Assembly (NCBI GenBank): GCA_028717165.1
Contig: JAQUOK010000262.1
Coordinates: 1 to 5,441 of the forward strand
Length of the DNA: 5,441 nt
Source: Victivallaceae bacterium
GTDB lineage: Bacteria; Verrucomicrobiota; Lentisphaeria; Victivallales; Victivallaceae
Direction: 5' to 3'
In this document: positions 1-5,441 of the stretch, piece after piece
Position numbering within the stretch: position 1 is the stretch's first letter
Layout: the number at the start of each line of letters is the position of its first letter
Notes under the pieces: generated by a model
Seen by the model: the letters and a program-made list of their open reading frames with translations, nothing else
The model's database searches: none
What the model was told of the DNA's origin: nothing
Translations under genes and position numbers: made by a program

Positions 1-103
1 CATTCAGGGCTGAAATAAGCGCGATAAAGGTAAACAGGCCGGTCTTAACGAAAACGTTATTAAGCGTTTTCCGGGCAATTATTTTTTTAAAAAGCCGTTT
101 CAT
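1..103 (-). CDS. Start of an unidentified gene, probably membrane-anchored or exported (partial)
   Basis: Only the first 34 codons are in the window; the reading frame is open to the left edge. The protein starts MKRLFKKIIARK, a strongly basic stretch, followed at residues 18-33 by a hydrophobic run (FVKTGLFTFIALISAL). This is the pattern of a signal peptide or an N-terminal membrane anchor, so the product probably leaves or is anchored in the cytoplasmic membrane. The start codon lies 39 bp after the stop of the pseudopilin gene, on the same strand and with no terminator between them, so it is probably a further gene of the same operon. No clear Shine-Dalgarno sequence precedes the ATG (the upstream bases are CCCCCTGAATATATTATTT), which makes the start less certain. 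The family cannot be recognised from this fragment. Confidence 0.6.
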   Translation of the reverse strand, partial: MKRLFKKIIARKTLNNVFVKTGLFTFIALISALN

Positions 104-142
104 AAATAATATATTCAGGGGGTTATTTCGCTGGAAATATCT

Positions 143-784
143 TTATTCAAATTCGAATATTGAAGTGCTTGAATAAGCTTTTATTGTGCTTATATGGCCA
201 TCGACAAACAGGTGGTTCGCCTTTCTCGCATGCCGGTAACTTATCCCGCCGCTTTCTTCGGTAACTTTGCTGACCACAGTTCCGCTATGCCCCCAGCTTG
301 CGCTGTAATAACCATCAACGTTAAGCATAACCTTGGACGGTTTTCGGATCCTGCTGATCTTAGTGGCCGTATATACCCCGGAACCTGTGACATAATGCTC
401 CATCGTTCCTTTTCCCATACTATAGCAACATCCCATAGTAGCGCTGTTTTGTATTTCGGCCGGACAAATATAACAAGCAGGAATATTGCCGGAACTTATT
501 TTAGTGCCCAGATATGGCCTGATTGTCATCTCCCAGAGAACCGAGGAATCAGGCCCCCAGATAATCGGTAAAAAATCATCGTTGTCATTGGCATACATAA
601 ACATGCCGCCGCCAATCTGTTTAAGGTTGTTTACGCAGCTTATCGTCCTCGCCTTATCACGTGCCTTGTTCAAAGCCGGAAGCAGCATCGAGGCCAGAAT
701 CATTATGATAGCCAGCACTACCAGGAGTTCTATCATGGTAAAAACTCTTTTTACGAATACCTTGAAAAAAATTCGCGTTTCCAT
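143..784 (-). CDS. Type II secretion-like pseudopilin, H-X9-DG family
   Basis: A 213-residue pseudopilin of the prepilin-type cleavage/methylation class (DUF1559-like). Residues 15-34 (FTMIELLVVLAIIMILASML) form the class III signal: F15 as mature residue 1, E19 at the conserved position +5, then one hydrophobic helix, followed by LLPALNKARDKAR, typical of Lentisphaerota and Planctomycetes members. Near the C-terminus H185, nine residues, then D195-G196 fit the H-X9-DG processing-associated motif exactly. C107-P108 matches the usual CP motif of the globular head; C104, C119 and C120 are also present. The residue before the cleavage site is V14, not the classical glycine. Length is normal for the family. 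An AAAGGAG site 8 bp upstream supports the start. The gene begins 16 bp after the hydrolase stop, so the two are probably co-transcribed. Such proteins are expected to be cleaved by a prepilin peptidase and built into a pseudopilus or stay in the inner membrane; the role next to a hydrolase is not established. Confidence 0.92.
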   Translation of the reverse strand: METRIFFKVFVKRVFTMIELLVVLAIIMILASMLLPALNKARDKARTISCVNNLKQIGGGMFMYANDNDDFLPIIWGPDSSVLWEMTIRPYLGTKISSGNIPACYICPAEIQNSATMGCCYSMGKGTMEHYVTGSGVYTATKISRIRKPSKVMLNVDGYYSASWGHSGTVVSKVTEESGGISYRHARKANHLFVDGHISTIKAYSSTSIFEFE

Positions 785-792
785 ATACCTGT

Positions 793-799
793 CTCCTTT
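793..799 (-). promoter_or_regulatory. Ribosome binding site of the pseudopilin gene
   Basis: AAAGGAG on the minus strand, 8 bp before the ATG at 784. It occupies most of the 16-bp gap after the hydrolase stop codon (801-803), fixes the pseudopilin start and suggests translation from a shared mRNA. Confidence 0.8.
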
Positions 800-800
800 G

Positions 801-3218
801 TTAGTTATTTTTCCCGGTATTTATTTCTGTTTTAAATTTTAAACATTGCTCTGAATTTCCGGTAAAAAATAAATGCGTGTCGCCTTTCCCGCATTCAAGT
901 TTGAATTTCTTGTCCTCAACCGCAACTTGCCTGCCGGTAAAAGCATCGATGATATTCCGGCTAGACGGCAAAGAAACATATTTCACGCCGGCAGCGGCGG
1001 CATGCAGCATCAGGAACGACTGGTTGCAAAATATAATATCGTCATTACCGGAATATATATGCACTCCGGCATATTCAGCTATGGCGCGCAATATTTTCGC
1101 TTCCAGGAAAAAAGTTCCGGCATAGATCGAGGTCCACCCGGGAAAACGTTTCAGCGCCAGTGAAGTTTTTCCGACTTCGTCATATTTAGCCAGGCATTCC
1201 ACTTCCCTGCTCCTGACATAGACTAACGGATCAACGGAAATCGGCGTCGTTTTTTTAGCCCGGGCCGGGGTTGCCCCCAGTCCGTCGCTGACTATGGGCC
1301 GGTTGAAATTACTCGGCAGATTTTTTCCGCCCAAACCTGAGCATACGGGATGTTTCTTATTATTTACAGTCATCTCCAGTTTGTGCTGACCGGGTAAAAC
1401 GGAAAAATCCATGCCGACAAGTTCATGCATATTATCCGGCGATAAAGTAGAATCGTTTATCAGGCCGGAACCGTACAACCATAATATCACTTTGTTGTCT
1501 TTTTTCAGGCGGTCATGAATGATCCGCCTTTCCCTGCCGCCGATCTTATAAGCGTTAAGGAAAATCACAAGTTTGTATCTGCTCATGTCGGCAGCGGCAA
1601 TATCGCCGATTTCAAAGACGTCACAGGGGGCGCCGAGATGATTCAATTCATAGCGCTGGTATTCCACCGGAACTTTAGTCAGGAAACGCGAACAGTAAAA
1701 CATGCTGTCCTCACTTACGACCACCGCGATCTCGGAACTGCTCCCGCGGCTGAATGATAAGCTTGTTGTCCCGATTGCCTGCATTCTTTTAAATAATTTC
1801 AGGATGGCGCTGTTTTCATACCACCCCGGACGCATTTCAAACCACCAGCCGTTTGCGCCCGCAATCAGTATTTGGCTGAAATCCCTCTTCAATAATGAAA
1901 GCGTCCCTTCAATATCAGCGGGCGCGCCGGTCGTCCGCCGTTGCCTTGCGTCGGAAAAACAGGTTCTGGTATCAGATTCATTTATCCACAGTTTATTATG
2001 GAGATTCAAACTTGCCAAAGGCGATGACAGCGGCGGGCAATTACCGGGATTGCGGTTAATATAAGACGTCGGCTGCGACATGAAATCAACTGCGGACGAA
2101 CGCAGTATTCTTTTCAATCCGCTTTGTCCGCCTTCAACGTAATCGCAACAATCAATCGCACCGTAGAAAAAACCGGTCAGGGCGTTATTTCCGGTATATT
2201 TTTTCACTACCTCCGCCAGATAGATAATCCGGTCGGCGACAACTTCGTTCAAAGCAGCATAGTAATCAACTACCCGGGCGCTTTTACGGGGATCCCAAAA
2301 ATAGCTGAAGTCATACTCTTTCAGGCACCACCCGGTCGCGCCTTCCCGCTGTTCAATGGAAGGAATCGCCGCCGTTTGGAACGTCACCTCCCGGTCATTC
2401 CATTTTTCCCTTAACTTTTCTATATTACCGTTGTACTTTTCCCTCAGATATTTCCGGAAATATTCCGTCATCGGCCGGCTGTAATCATAAACGAATTTAT
2501 TCTTGTCAAAGTCAAACCAGTACATCCACTGTCCGTAAGCGCCGGCAGTTATGAAATAACCTATTATCCGGGAACGGTAGCGCGAATTCCGTATGTATTC
2601 CATCAAACTGACCAGCGTCCGGGCATAATGCCGTTCCCATATTCGCGAGGCAAATGTGTATCTCCCCTTGCAACTGGCAACCGACGAATTTTTATACAGA
2701 TCAACTTTCCCGTTGTTGAAACGCATCAGCTCATCAGGATATTTCCTGATAAAATCCAATGACAAAGGAAAACCTACCCGCAAAAAGAAACGCGCATCGG
2801 GATTGGCTTTTATTATCGCGTCAAGCACGGCAGGCAAACGTTTGTCATAATATTCGGCGGCGCTTTTGCCGGACAGCGAGTTCCAGAGCGAAGCAGGAAT
2901 AAAATAAATATTTATCCCGCTTTCAGCCAATTCCTCAATATGTTTGCCGTTCGTATCGTATTTGTACGGATATGGGGGAGTATAGAACATCGGGCCTGAC
3001 GCTTTGCCGTCTATAAAAACGGCGGGCGCGCCGTTAAGCGCCCCAACCCGGCACCGGGGCCCGTCACGGAATGAAGGAAGCTTATCAAGCCATTGCCGGC
3101 GTTCCTTATCGCTTATACCTGACACAGCGCCGCCAACTTCGGCGCAACAGACCGGAAACGACATGACCATGAACATAATTAAGACCCCAAATTGATTTCT
3201 TTTACCACCGATAAACAT
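801..3218 (-). CDS. Secreted GH42-like glycoside hydrolase (beta-galactosidase-like)
   Basis: An 805-residue exported protein. Residues 1-26 are a signal peptide: basic KR at 6-7, a hydrophobic run at 10-23, probable cleavage after CCA (26). Residues 60-80 hold the common N-terminal strand motif (NGAPAVFIDGK). Residues about 90-480 look like a clan GH-A barrel related to GH42: IIGYFITAGAYGQWMYW (218-234), then FRKYLREKYN (254-263) and REKWND (270-275), the order seen after the acid/base residue of GH42 enzymes. LWINESDTRT (410-419) is a candidate nucleophile site, with E414. Residues about 495-585 resemble the GATase-like trimerisation domain (IAVVVSEDS, then LVIFLNAY). The C-terminal 70 residues are probably a beta domain. 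Expected role is hydrolysis of a beta-galactoside or related glycan outside the cytoplasm; the substrate cannot be read from sequence. At position 230, where related enzymes usually have Glu, there is Gln (codon CAG), so activity is open to doubt. It starts 22 bp after the regulator gene. The GH family is inferred from remembered motifs, not from a search. Confidence 0.82.
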   Translation of the reverse strand: MFIGGKRNQFGVLIMFMVMSFPVCCAEVGGAVSGISDKERRQWLDKLPSFRDGPRCRVGALNGAPAVFIDGKASGPMFYTPPYPYKYDTNGKHIEELAESGINIYFIPASLWNSLSGKSAAEYYDKRLPAVLDAIIKANPDARFFLRVGFPLSLDFIRKYPDELMRFNNGKVDLYKNSSVASCKGRYTFASRIWERHYARTLVSLMEYIRNSRYRSRIIGYFITAGAYGQWMYWFDFDKNKFVYDYSRPMTEYFRKYLREKYNGNIEKLREKWNDREVTFQTAAIPSIEQREGATGWCLKEYDFSYFWDPRKSARVVDYYAALNEVVADRIIYLAEVVKKYTGNNALTGFFYGAIDCCDYVEGGQSGLKRILRSSAVDFMSQPTSYINRNPGNCPPLSSPLASLNLHNKLWINESDTRTCFSDARQRRTTGAPADIEGTLSLLKRDFSQILIAGANGWWFEMRPGWYENSAILKLFKRMQAIGTTSLSFSRGSSSEIAVVVSEDSMFYCSRFLTKVPVEYQRYELNHLGAPCDVFEIGDIAAADMSRYKLVIFLNAYKIGGRERRIIHDRLKKDNKVILWLYGSGLINDSTLSPDNMHELVGMDFSVLPGQHKLEMTVNNKKHPVCSGLGGKNLPSNFNRPIVSDGLGATPARAKKTTPISVDPLVYVRSREVECLAKYDEVGKTSLALKRFPGWTSIYAGTFFLEAKILRAIAEYAGVHIYSGNDDIIFCNQSFLMLHAAAAGVKYVSLPSSRNIIDAFTGRQVAVEDKKFKLECGKGDTHLFFTGNSEQCLKFKTEINTGKNN

Positions 3219-3225
3219 TCTATTT

Positions 3226-3233
3226 CCTCTTTT
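3226..3233 (-). promoter_or_regulatory. Ribosome binding site of the hydrolase gene
   Basis: AAAAGAGG on the minus strand, 7 bp before the ATG at 3218. It lies in the 22-bp gap after the regulator stop and supports the start that includes the complete signal peptide. Confidence 0.75.
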
Positions 3234-3240
3234 CAGGCAG

Positions 3241-4320
3241 TTAAATCCCCCCGCTGATTATATGTCCGGGAACCTTTATTATATTATTTGTAATTGCCCT
3301 GCCTCCGATAATATCCAGGAACAACTGTCCCGTTATGCGTCCCATTTCCGCAAGCGGATATTCTACGGAATAACGGAGTTCCGGTATTGCGACGGGTATT
3401 GAGCCCCAATTATCGAGGCACGCGAAAACCATATTTTCCCGTCCGGGAATCCTGTTCTCCTCAAGAAACGACTTCATTCCCCACAACATGTAAAGATTTT
3501 CACAGATCACGGCGCTAAACTTCCGGCTTTGGAGCAATGGGCTTATTGTTTTTATGGCTTCATAAATGGCGGGTCCGCGGCAGCCTGCCGAATTTACCAG
3601 GTATTCCCGCCCTGCTCCATATGAAGCAATGGCGTTTCTGTAACCGGCAAGCCGGTCGCGGGATACCGAACTGTCATTATTATAACGCACGTACAATATA
3701 TCACGATGCCCTTCATCCAGCAGAAGCCTGGTTACTTTTTCAGTCATGCCACGATTATCGGCAATAACAGACAGCGTTTCTTCGTCACCTTCCAGATAAC
3801 GGTTAAAAAGTATTACCGGAATTTTTCTTTTTGAAAATACCCGGAGATCTTCCCGGCTGACGTCGTTAAAAGTAAAGACGACAACCGCATTGCTCTCAGC
3901 CGGAGGAGCACATTCCTCAAAAGTTTTAAAGGTTTCGGTTTTTATAATAATCCGTGACTTTCCGAGCAATGAGCAAAGCGCCTGATAGCCGTAAAAGAAA
4001 TATTCGTTCGAAGCATTACTGAATTCCCCGACAAAAAATATTGATACGGTTTGGGTGTCCAAAGGAACAACCGTCTTCATATCCGAATGATTCTTGACAA
4101 ATGTCCCGCGGCCATGAACCCGGAAAAGCAGACCGTCCCTGACCAGATTTGACATTGCCTTGTTAACCGTAAGCCGATGAACTCCAAGCTTGGCCGCCCA
4201 GAATACTTCAGGAGGAAGACATTTACCGGGTTTCAGTTCACCGTTTTTGATCTTTCCCCTTATTATGTCTTCGATTTTTGCAGATTTGCTGAGCGTCTCG
4301 ATTTTCTCTAATTTAATCAT
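3241..4320 (-). CDS. GntR/LacI-type (AraR-like) transcriptional regulator
   Basis: A 359-residue one-component regulator with two parts. Residues about 14-76 are a GntR winged helix-turn-helix: KNGELKPGKCLPPE, the recognition region LGVHRLTVNKAMSNL (45-59), and the wing motif RVHGRGTFV (67-75). Residues about 90-359 are a LacI/periplasmic-binding-protein sensor domain: VVVFTFND (146-153), IPVILFNRY (167-175), VIADNRGMTEKVTRLLLDEG (185-204) and RLAGYRNA (223-230). This order is that of AraR of Bacillus subtilis and many Lentisphaerota regulators beside glycoside hydrolases. It probably binds DNA as a dimer and lets go when a sugar binds. As first gene behind a consensus promoter overlapped by repeats, it probably represses its own operon. 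The ligand is unknown; the neighbouring hydrolase suggests a product of that enzyme. Only a weak AAGA lies before the ATG, but an in-frame stop at 4357-4359 and the domain boundary support this start. Confidence 0.92.
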   Translation of the reverse strand: MIKLEKIETLSKSAKIEDIIRGKIKNGELKPGKCLPPEVFWAAKLGVHRLTVNKAMSNLVRDGLLFRVHGRGTFVKNHSDMKTVVPLDTQTVSIFFVGEFSNASNEYFFYGYQALCSLLGKSRIIIKTETFKTFEECAPPAESNAVVVFTFNDVSREDLRVFSKRKIPVILFNRYLEGDEETLSVIADNRGMTEKVTRLLLDEGHRDILYVRYNNDSSVSRDRLAGYRNAIASYGAGREYLVNSAGCRGPAIYEAIKTISPLLQSRKFSAVICENLYMLWGMKSFLEENRIPGRENMVFACLDNWGSIPVAIPELRYSVEYPLAEMGRITGQLFLDIIGGRAITNNIIKVPGHIISGGI

Positions 4321-4347
4321 CGTATGTTCTTTTTTGATGTATATATA

Positions 4348-4371
4348 TCTATATGTCTATATATCTATTAT
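4348..4371. repeat. Three 8-bp direct repeats, candidate operator
   Basis: Read on the plus strand: TCTATATG, TCTATATA, TCTATTAT, three adjacent 8-bp units with few changes. The array runs from inside the -10 box (4367-4372) across the predicted transcription start near 4360. A protein bound here would block RNA polymerase, which fits autorepression by the GntR/LacI-type regulator encoded next. A 12-bp near-palindrome around AGCT (4369-4380) overlaps the upstream end and is a second candidate site. The sequence is very AT-rich, so part of the repetition could be simple low complexity. Confidence 0.5.
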
Positions 4372-4395
4372 AAGCTGATACGTCCCCATTGTCAA
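4367..4395 (-). promoter_or_regulatory. Consensus sigma70-type promoter of the regulator-hydrolase-pseudopilin operon
   Basis: On the minus strand there is TTGACA (4395-4390), a spacer of exactly 17 bp (4389-4373) and TATAAT (4372-4367). Both boxes match the bacterial housekeeping consensus in all 12 positions. Upstream of the -35 box lies an AT-rich stretch with T/A tracts (4396-4426) that could act as an UP element. Transcription would start near 4360, giving a leader of about 40 nt before the regulator ATG. A promoter this strong usually needs repression, which agrees with the repeats over its -10 box and with the regulator being the first gene. Confidence 0.85.
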
Positions 4396-4418
4396 CATTC
4401 ATTTATAAAAAATTCAAT

Positions 4419-4445
4419 AAAAAAAACCGGTTTTTAAATTCCGGT
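4419..4445 (-). terminator. Candidate rho-independent terminator after the RDD gene
   Basis: On the minus strand, ACCGG (4445-4441) and CCGGT (4430-4426) can pair around a 10-nt AT-rich loop, followed directly by seven T (4425-4419). It lies about 120 bp after the RDD stop and 24 bp before the -35 box of the next operon, the expected place for a transcript end. The stem is only 5 bp, so it may be weak. The T tract also forms part of the AT-rich upstream region of the promoter. Confidence 0.4.
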
Positions 4446-4505
4446 AACAGTATTGCGTTCAGAAAAGTACAAAATAAAATTATGAAGCGCATTGAAAGGC
4501 TATGC

Positions 4506-4520
4506 GAAATCCAAGATTTC
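4506..4520. other. Small hairpin in the region after the RDD gene
   Basis: GAAATC (4506-4511) and GATTTC (4515-4520) form a perfect 6-bp inverted repeat with a 3-nt loop. No T tract follows on the minus strand, so it is not a classical terminator. It could protect the 3' end of the RDD transcript or be a decayed repeat together with the neighbouring tandem array. Confidence 0.3.
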
Positions 4521-4531
4521 ACCTGAATTTT

Positions 4532-4556
4532 AATTCGTAATTCGTAATTCGTAATT
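4532..4556. repeat. 7-bp tandem repeat (AATTCGT x3 plus AATT)
   Basis: Three exact copies of AATTCGT followed by a partial AATT, beginning 5 bp after the stop codon of the RDD gene. Outer 8-bp arms TTTTAATT (4528-4535) and AATTAAAA (4553-4560) make the whole block a weak AT-rich inverted repeat. Short intergenic heptanucleotide repeats of similar type are known from cyanobacterial genomes; whether this unit is dispersed in the source genome cannot be seen from the window. Confidence 0.85.
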
Positions 4557-4561
4557 AAAAA

Positions 4562-5440
4562 CTACTGGCGTCTGCTGAATACCCTTATCAGCCTTACGCC
4601 GGCAATCATTTCATGCAGGCCACGCTGAAAAACATATACGAACAGCGGCGAGAAAATAAAACATAAAGGCCAAAGCAGCGTAAAAACAAAGGCGCGGAAG
4701 AAATATACTTCTTCTATCCGGCGTTTACTTAGAAATATTCCCCAGAACCACATTCCGAAAGTTTGCGAGTAATATCCCAGGCATAAGGCGTTAACGACAA
4801 AAACGCCCAGCAGAAGCGCCGCCAGGCCGCCAGTCAAGATTTTATTCAGATCGCCGGTTTTCAGCCAGCGGGCCGCGCCGGGCGCGCCGCTCAGACAGAC
4901 GTATTCTTCATTGGCAACGGTATCCATCCATAGCGAACTTGTCTGGTAACCGGCATTTTTATCCGCGAAAGTATAAGGAGGACAATTCGCGGTTAAATTA
5001 TTTTCATGCACTTCGGCTTTTATTTTGGCGGTCGCGGCTTTTTCCGCTTTCAGTTCCGTTTCGAGAGCCTTTTCGGTTTTCTTAAGCTCATCATCTTTTT
5101 GAGTCTGCCTGGCGGCTTCAAGACGTTTCTCTATATCCAGACGGCGTCCGTCTGCCGCTTCATTTATAGCCGTCATCATATTGTCTTTTTCGGCGATCGC
5201 CTGCTTGGAATTATCCGTTTTTGAGGCCGGATAATAATATGCGCAGATCAGGCCGGCGCCATACATGATCAGCCCGACGAGCAAAATTGCCGCGAGGTCG
5301 CAGAGCCCGGCCATTAAACGCGGGAACATCCCGGCGTACAGGTAAGGACGTTTCTGTTCCAGCTTCGAAGTCGGCGGAGGAACGAATTTTTCCGCGATAC
5401 GCCCTTTGATATCTTTAAGTACTGAGCCCGATTTTTCCAT
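4562..5440 (-). CDS. RDD-family membrane protein with a coiled-coil and cysteine-bearing insert
   Basis: A 292-residue membrane protein. The RDD signature is spread over the ends: F39-P40-R41-L42-M43-A44-G45-L46-C47-D48 at the start of the first membrane segment (about 45-68), TFGMWFWGIFL (227-237) where family members have the Q-T-x-G-K-x-x-x-G-I motif, and RGLHEMIAGVRLI (273-285) matching the terminal H-D-x-x-A-G-T-x-V motif with HE instead of HD. Further membrane segments lie at about 201-224 and 247-271. Between segments one and two sits an insert of about 130 residues: a charged Lys/Glu/Ala-rich coiled coil (78-147) and a small module with C153, C182 and W171/W192 (151-196). The basic N-terminus suggests the insert faces the periplasm, but the basic C-terminus makes topology uncertain. 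The function of RDD proteins is mostly unknown; some have been linked to ion transport. The start lies 1 bp from the window edge, so its ribosome site is unseen and the gene might begin further upstream. Confidence 0.8.
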   Translation of the reverse strand: MEKSGSVLKDIKGRIAEKFVPPPTSKLEQKRPYLYAGMFPRLMAGLCDLAAILLVGLIMYGAGLICAYYYPASKTDNSKQAIAEKDNMMTAINEAADGRRLDIEKRLEAARQTQKDDELKKTEKALETELKAEKAATAKIKAEVHENNLTANCPPYTFADKNAGYQTSSLWMDTVANEEYVCLSGAPGAARWLKTGDLNKILTGGLAALLLGVFVVNALCLGYYSQTFGMWFWGIFLSKRRIEEVYFFRAFVFTLLWPLCFIFSPLFVYVFQRGLHEMIAGVRLIRVFSRRQ

Positions 5441-5441
5441 C

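Noticed and set aside
50..71. Inverted repeat GAAAACG / CGTTTTC with 8-nt loop
   Set aside because: It lies inside the coding start of the leftmost gene, has no T tract and is short, so it gives no support for a terminator or regulator site.
194..571. Plus-strand open frame of 125 codons
   Set aside because: It lies inside the well-supported pseudopilin gene on the other strand and its translation shows no domain or motif; the same holds for the other plus-strand frames within the hydrolase, regulator and RDD genes.
3141..3153. Lipoprotein signal in the hydrolase (two cysteines at residues 24-25)
   Set aside because: The residues before the cysteines (S-F-P-V) do not fit a lipobox; an ordinary signal peptidase I site after A26 fits better.
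4422..4435. Perfect palindrome AAAAACCGGTTTTT as a separate operator
   Set aside because: It is better explained as half of the terminator hairpin with its T tract; nothing else links it to a binding protein.
4482..4526. Plus-strand 14-codon open frame (MKRIERLCEIQDFT) in the intergenic region
   Set aside because: Too short, with no convincing ribosome site, and it overlaps the small hairpin; chance is the better explanation.
4532..4556. Tandem repeat as a CRISPR array
   Set aside because: The units are 7 bp with no spacers and no cas genes are near.

Overview
All recognisable genes in this window lie on the minus strand, so transcription runs from high to low coordinates. There are three complete genes in a compact cluster: a GntR/LacI-type regulator, a secreted GH42-like glycoside hydrolase and an H-X9-DG pseudopilin. 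The first 34 codons of a fourth gene follow at the left edge. At the right edge lies an apparently complete RDD-family membrane protein gene, separated from the cluster by about 240 bp of non-coding DNA.

The gene content points to the Lentisphaerota (Victivallis-like) or a relative in the PVC superphylum. Genomes of that group are known for many H-X9-DG pseudopilins with an FT-I-E-L-L type N-terminus, placed next to glycoside hydrolases and one-component sugar regulators. This is inferred from family knowledge; no rRNA or other phylogenetic marker is present.

Layout in transcription order. (1) 5440-4562: RDD membrane protein with a 130-residue insert between its first two membrane segments, made of a coiled coil and a small module with two cysteines. 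(2) 4561-4321: intergenic region with a 7-bp tandem repeat straight after the RDD stop, a small hairpin, a candidate rho-independent terminator and a consensus sigma70-type promoter (TTGACA, 17 bp, TATAAT). An array of three 8-bp repeats covers the -10 box and the predicted start of transcription and is a good operator candidate. (3) 4320-3241: regulator. (4) 3218-801: glycoside hydrolase with a signal peptide. (5) 784-143: pseudopilin. (6) 103-1: start of a further gene with a basic, then hydrophobic N-terminus.

Gaps of 22, 16 and 39 bp and good Shine-Dalgarno sites before the hydrolase and the pseudopilin suggest one mRNA from the strong promoter. The simplest reading is a self-repressed carbohydrate-response operon: the regulator senses a sugar through its LacI-like domain, releases the promoter, and the hydrolase is exported. 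The pseudopilin may serve secretion or surface display, but nothing in the sequence proves that link. Points worth a second look are a glutamine where the hydrolase would be expected to carry its acid/base glutamate, the unusual RDD insert, the promoter/operator layout, and the missing glycine at the prepilin cleavage site.
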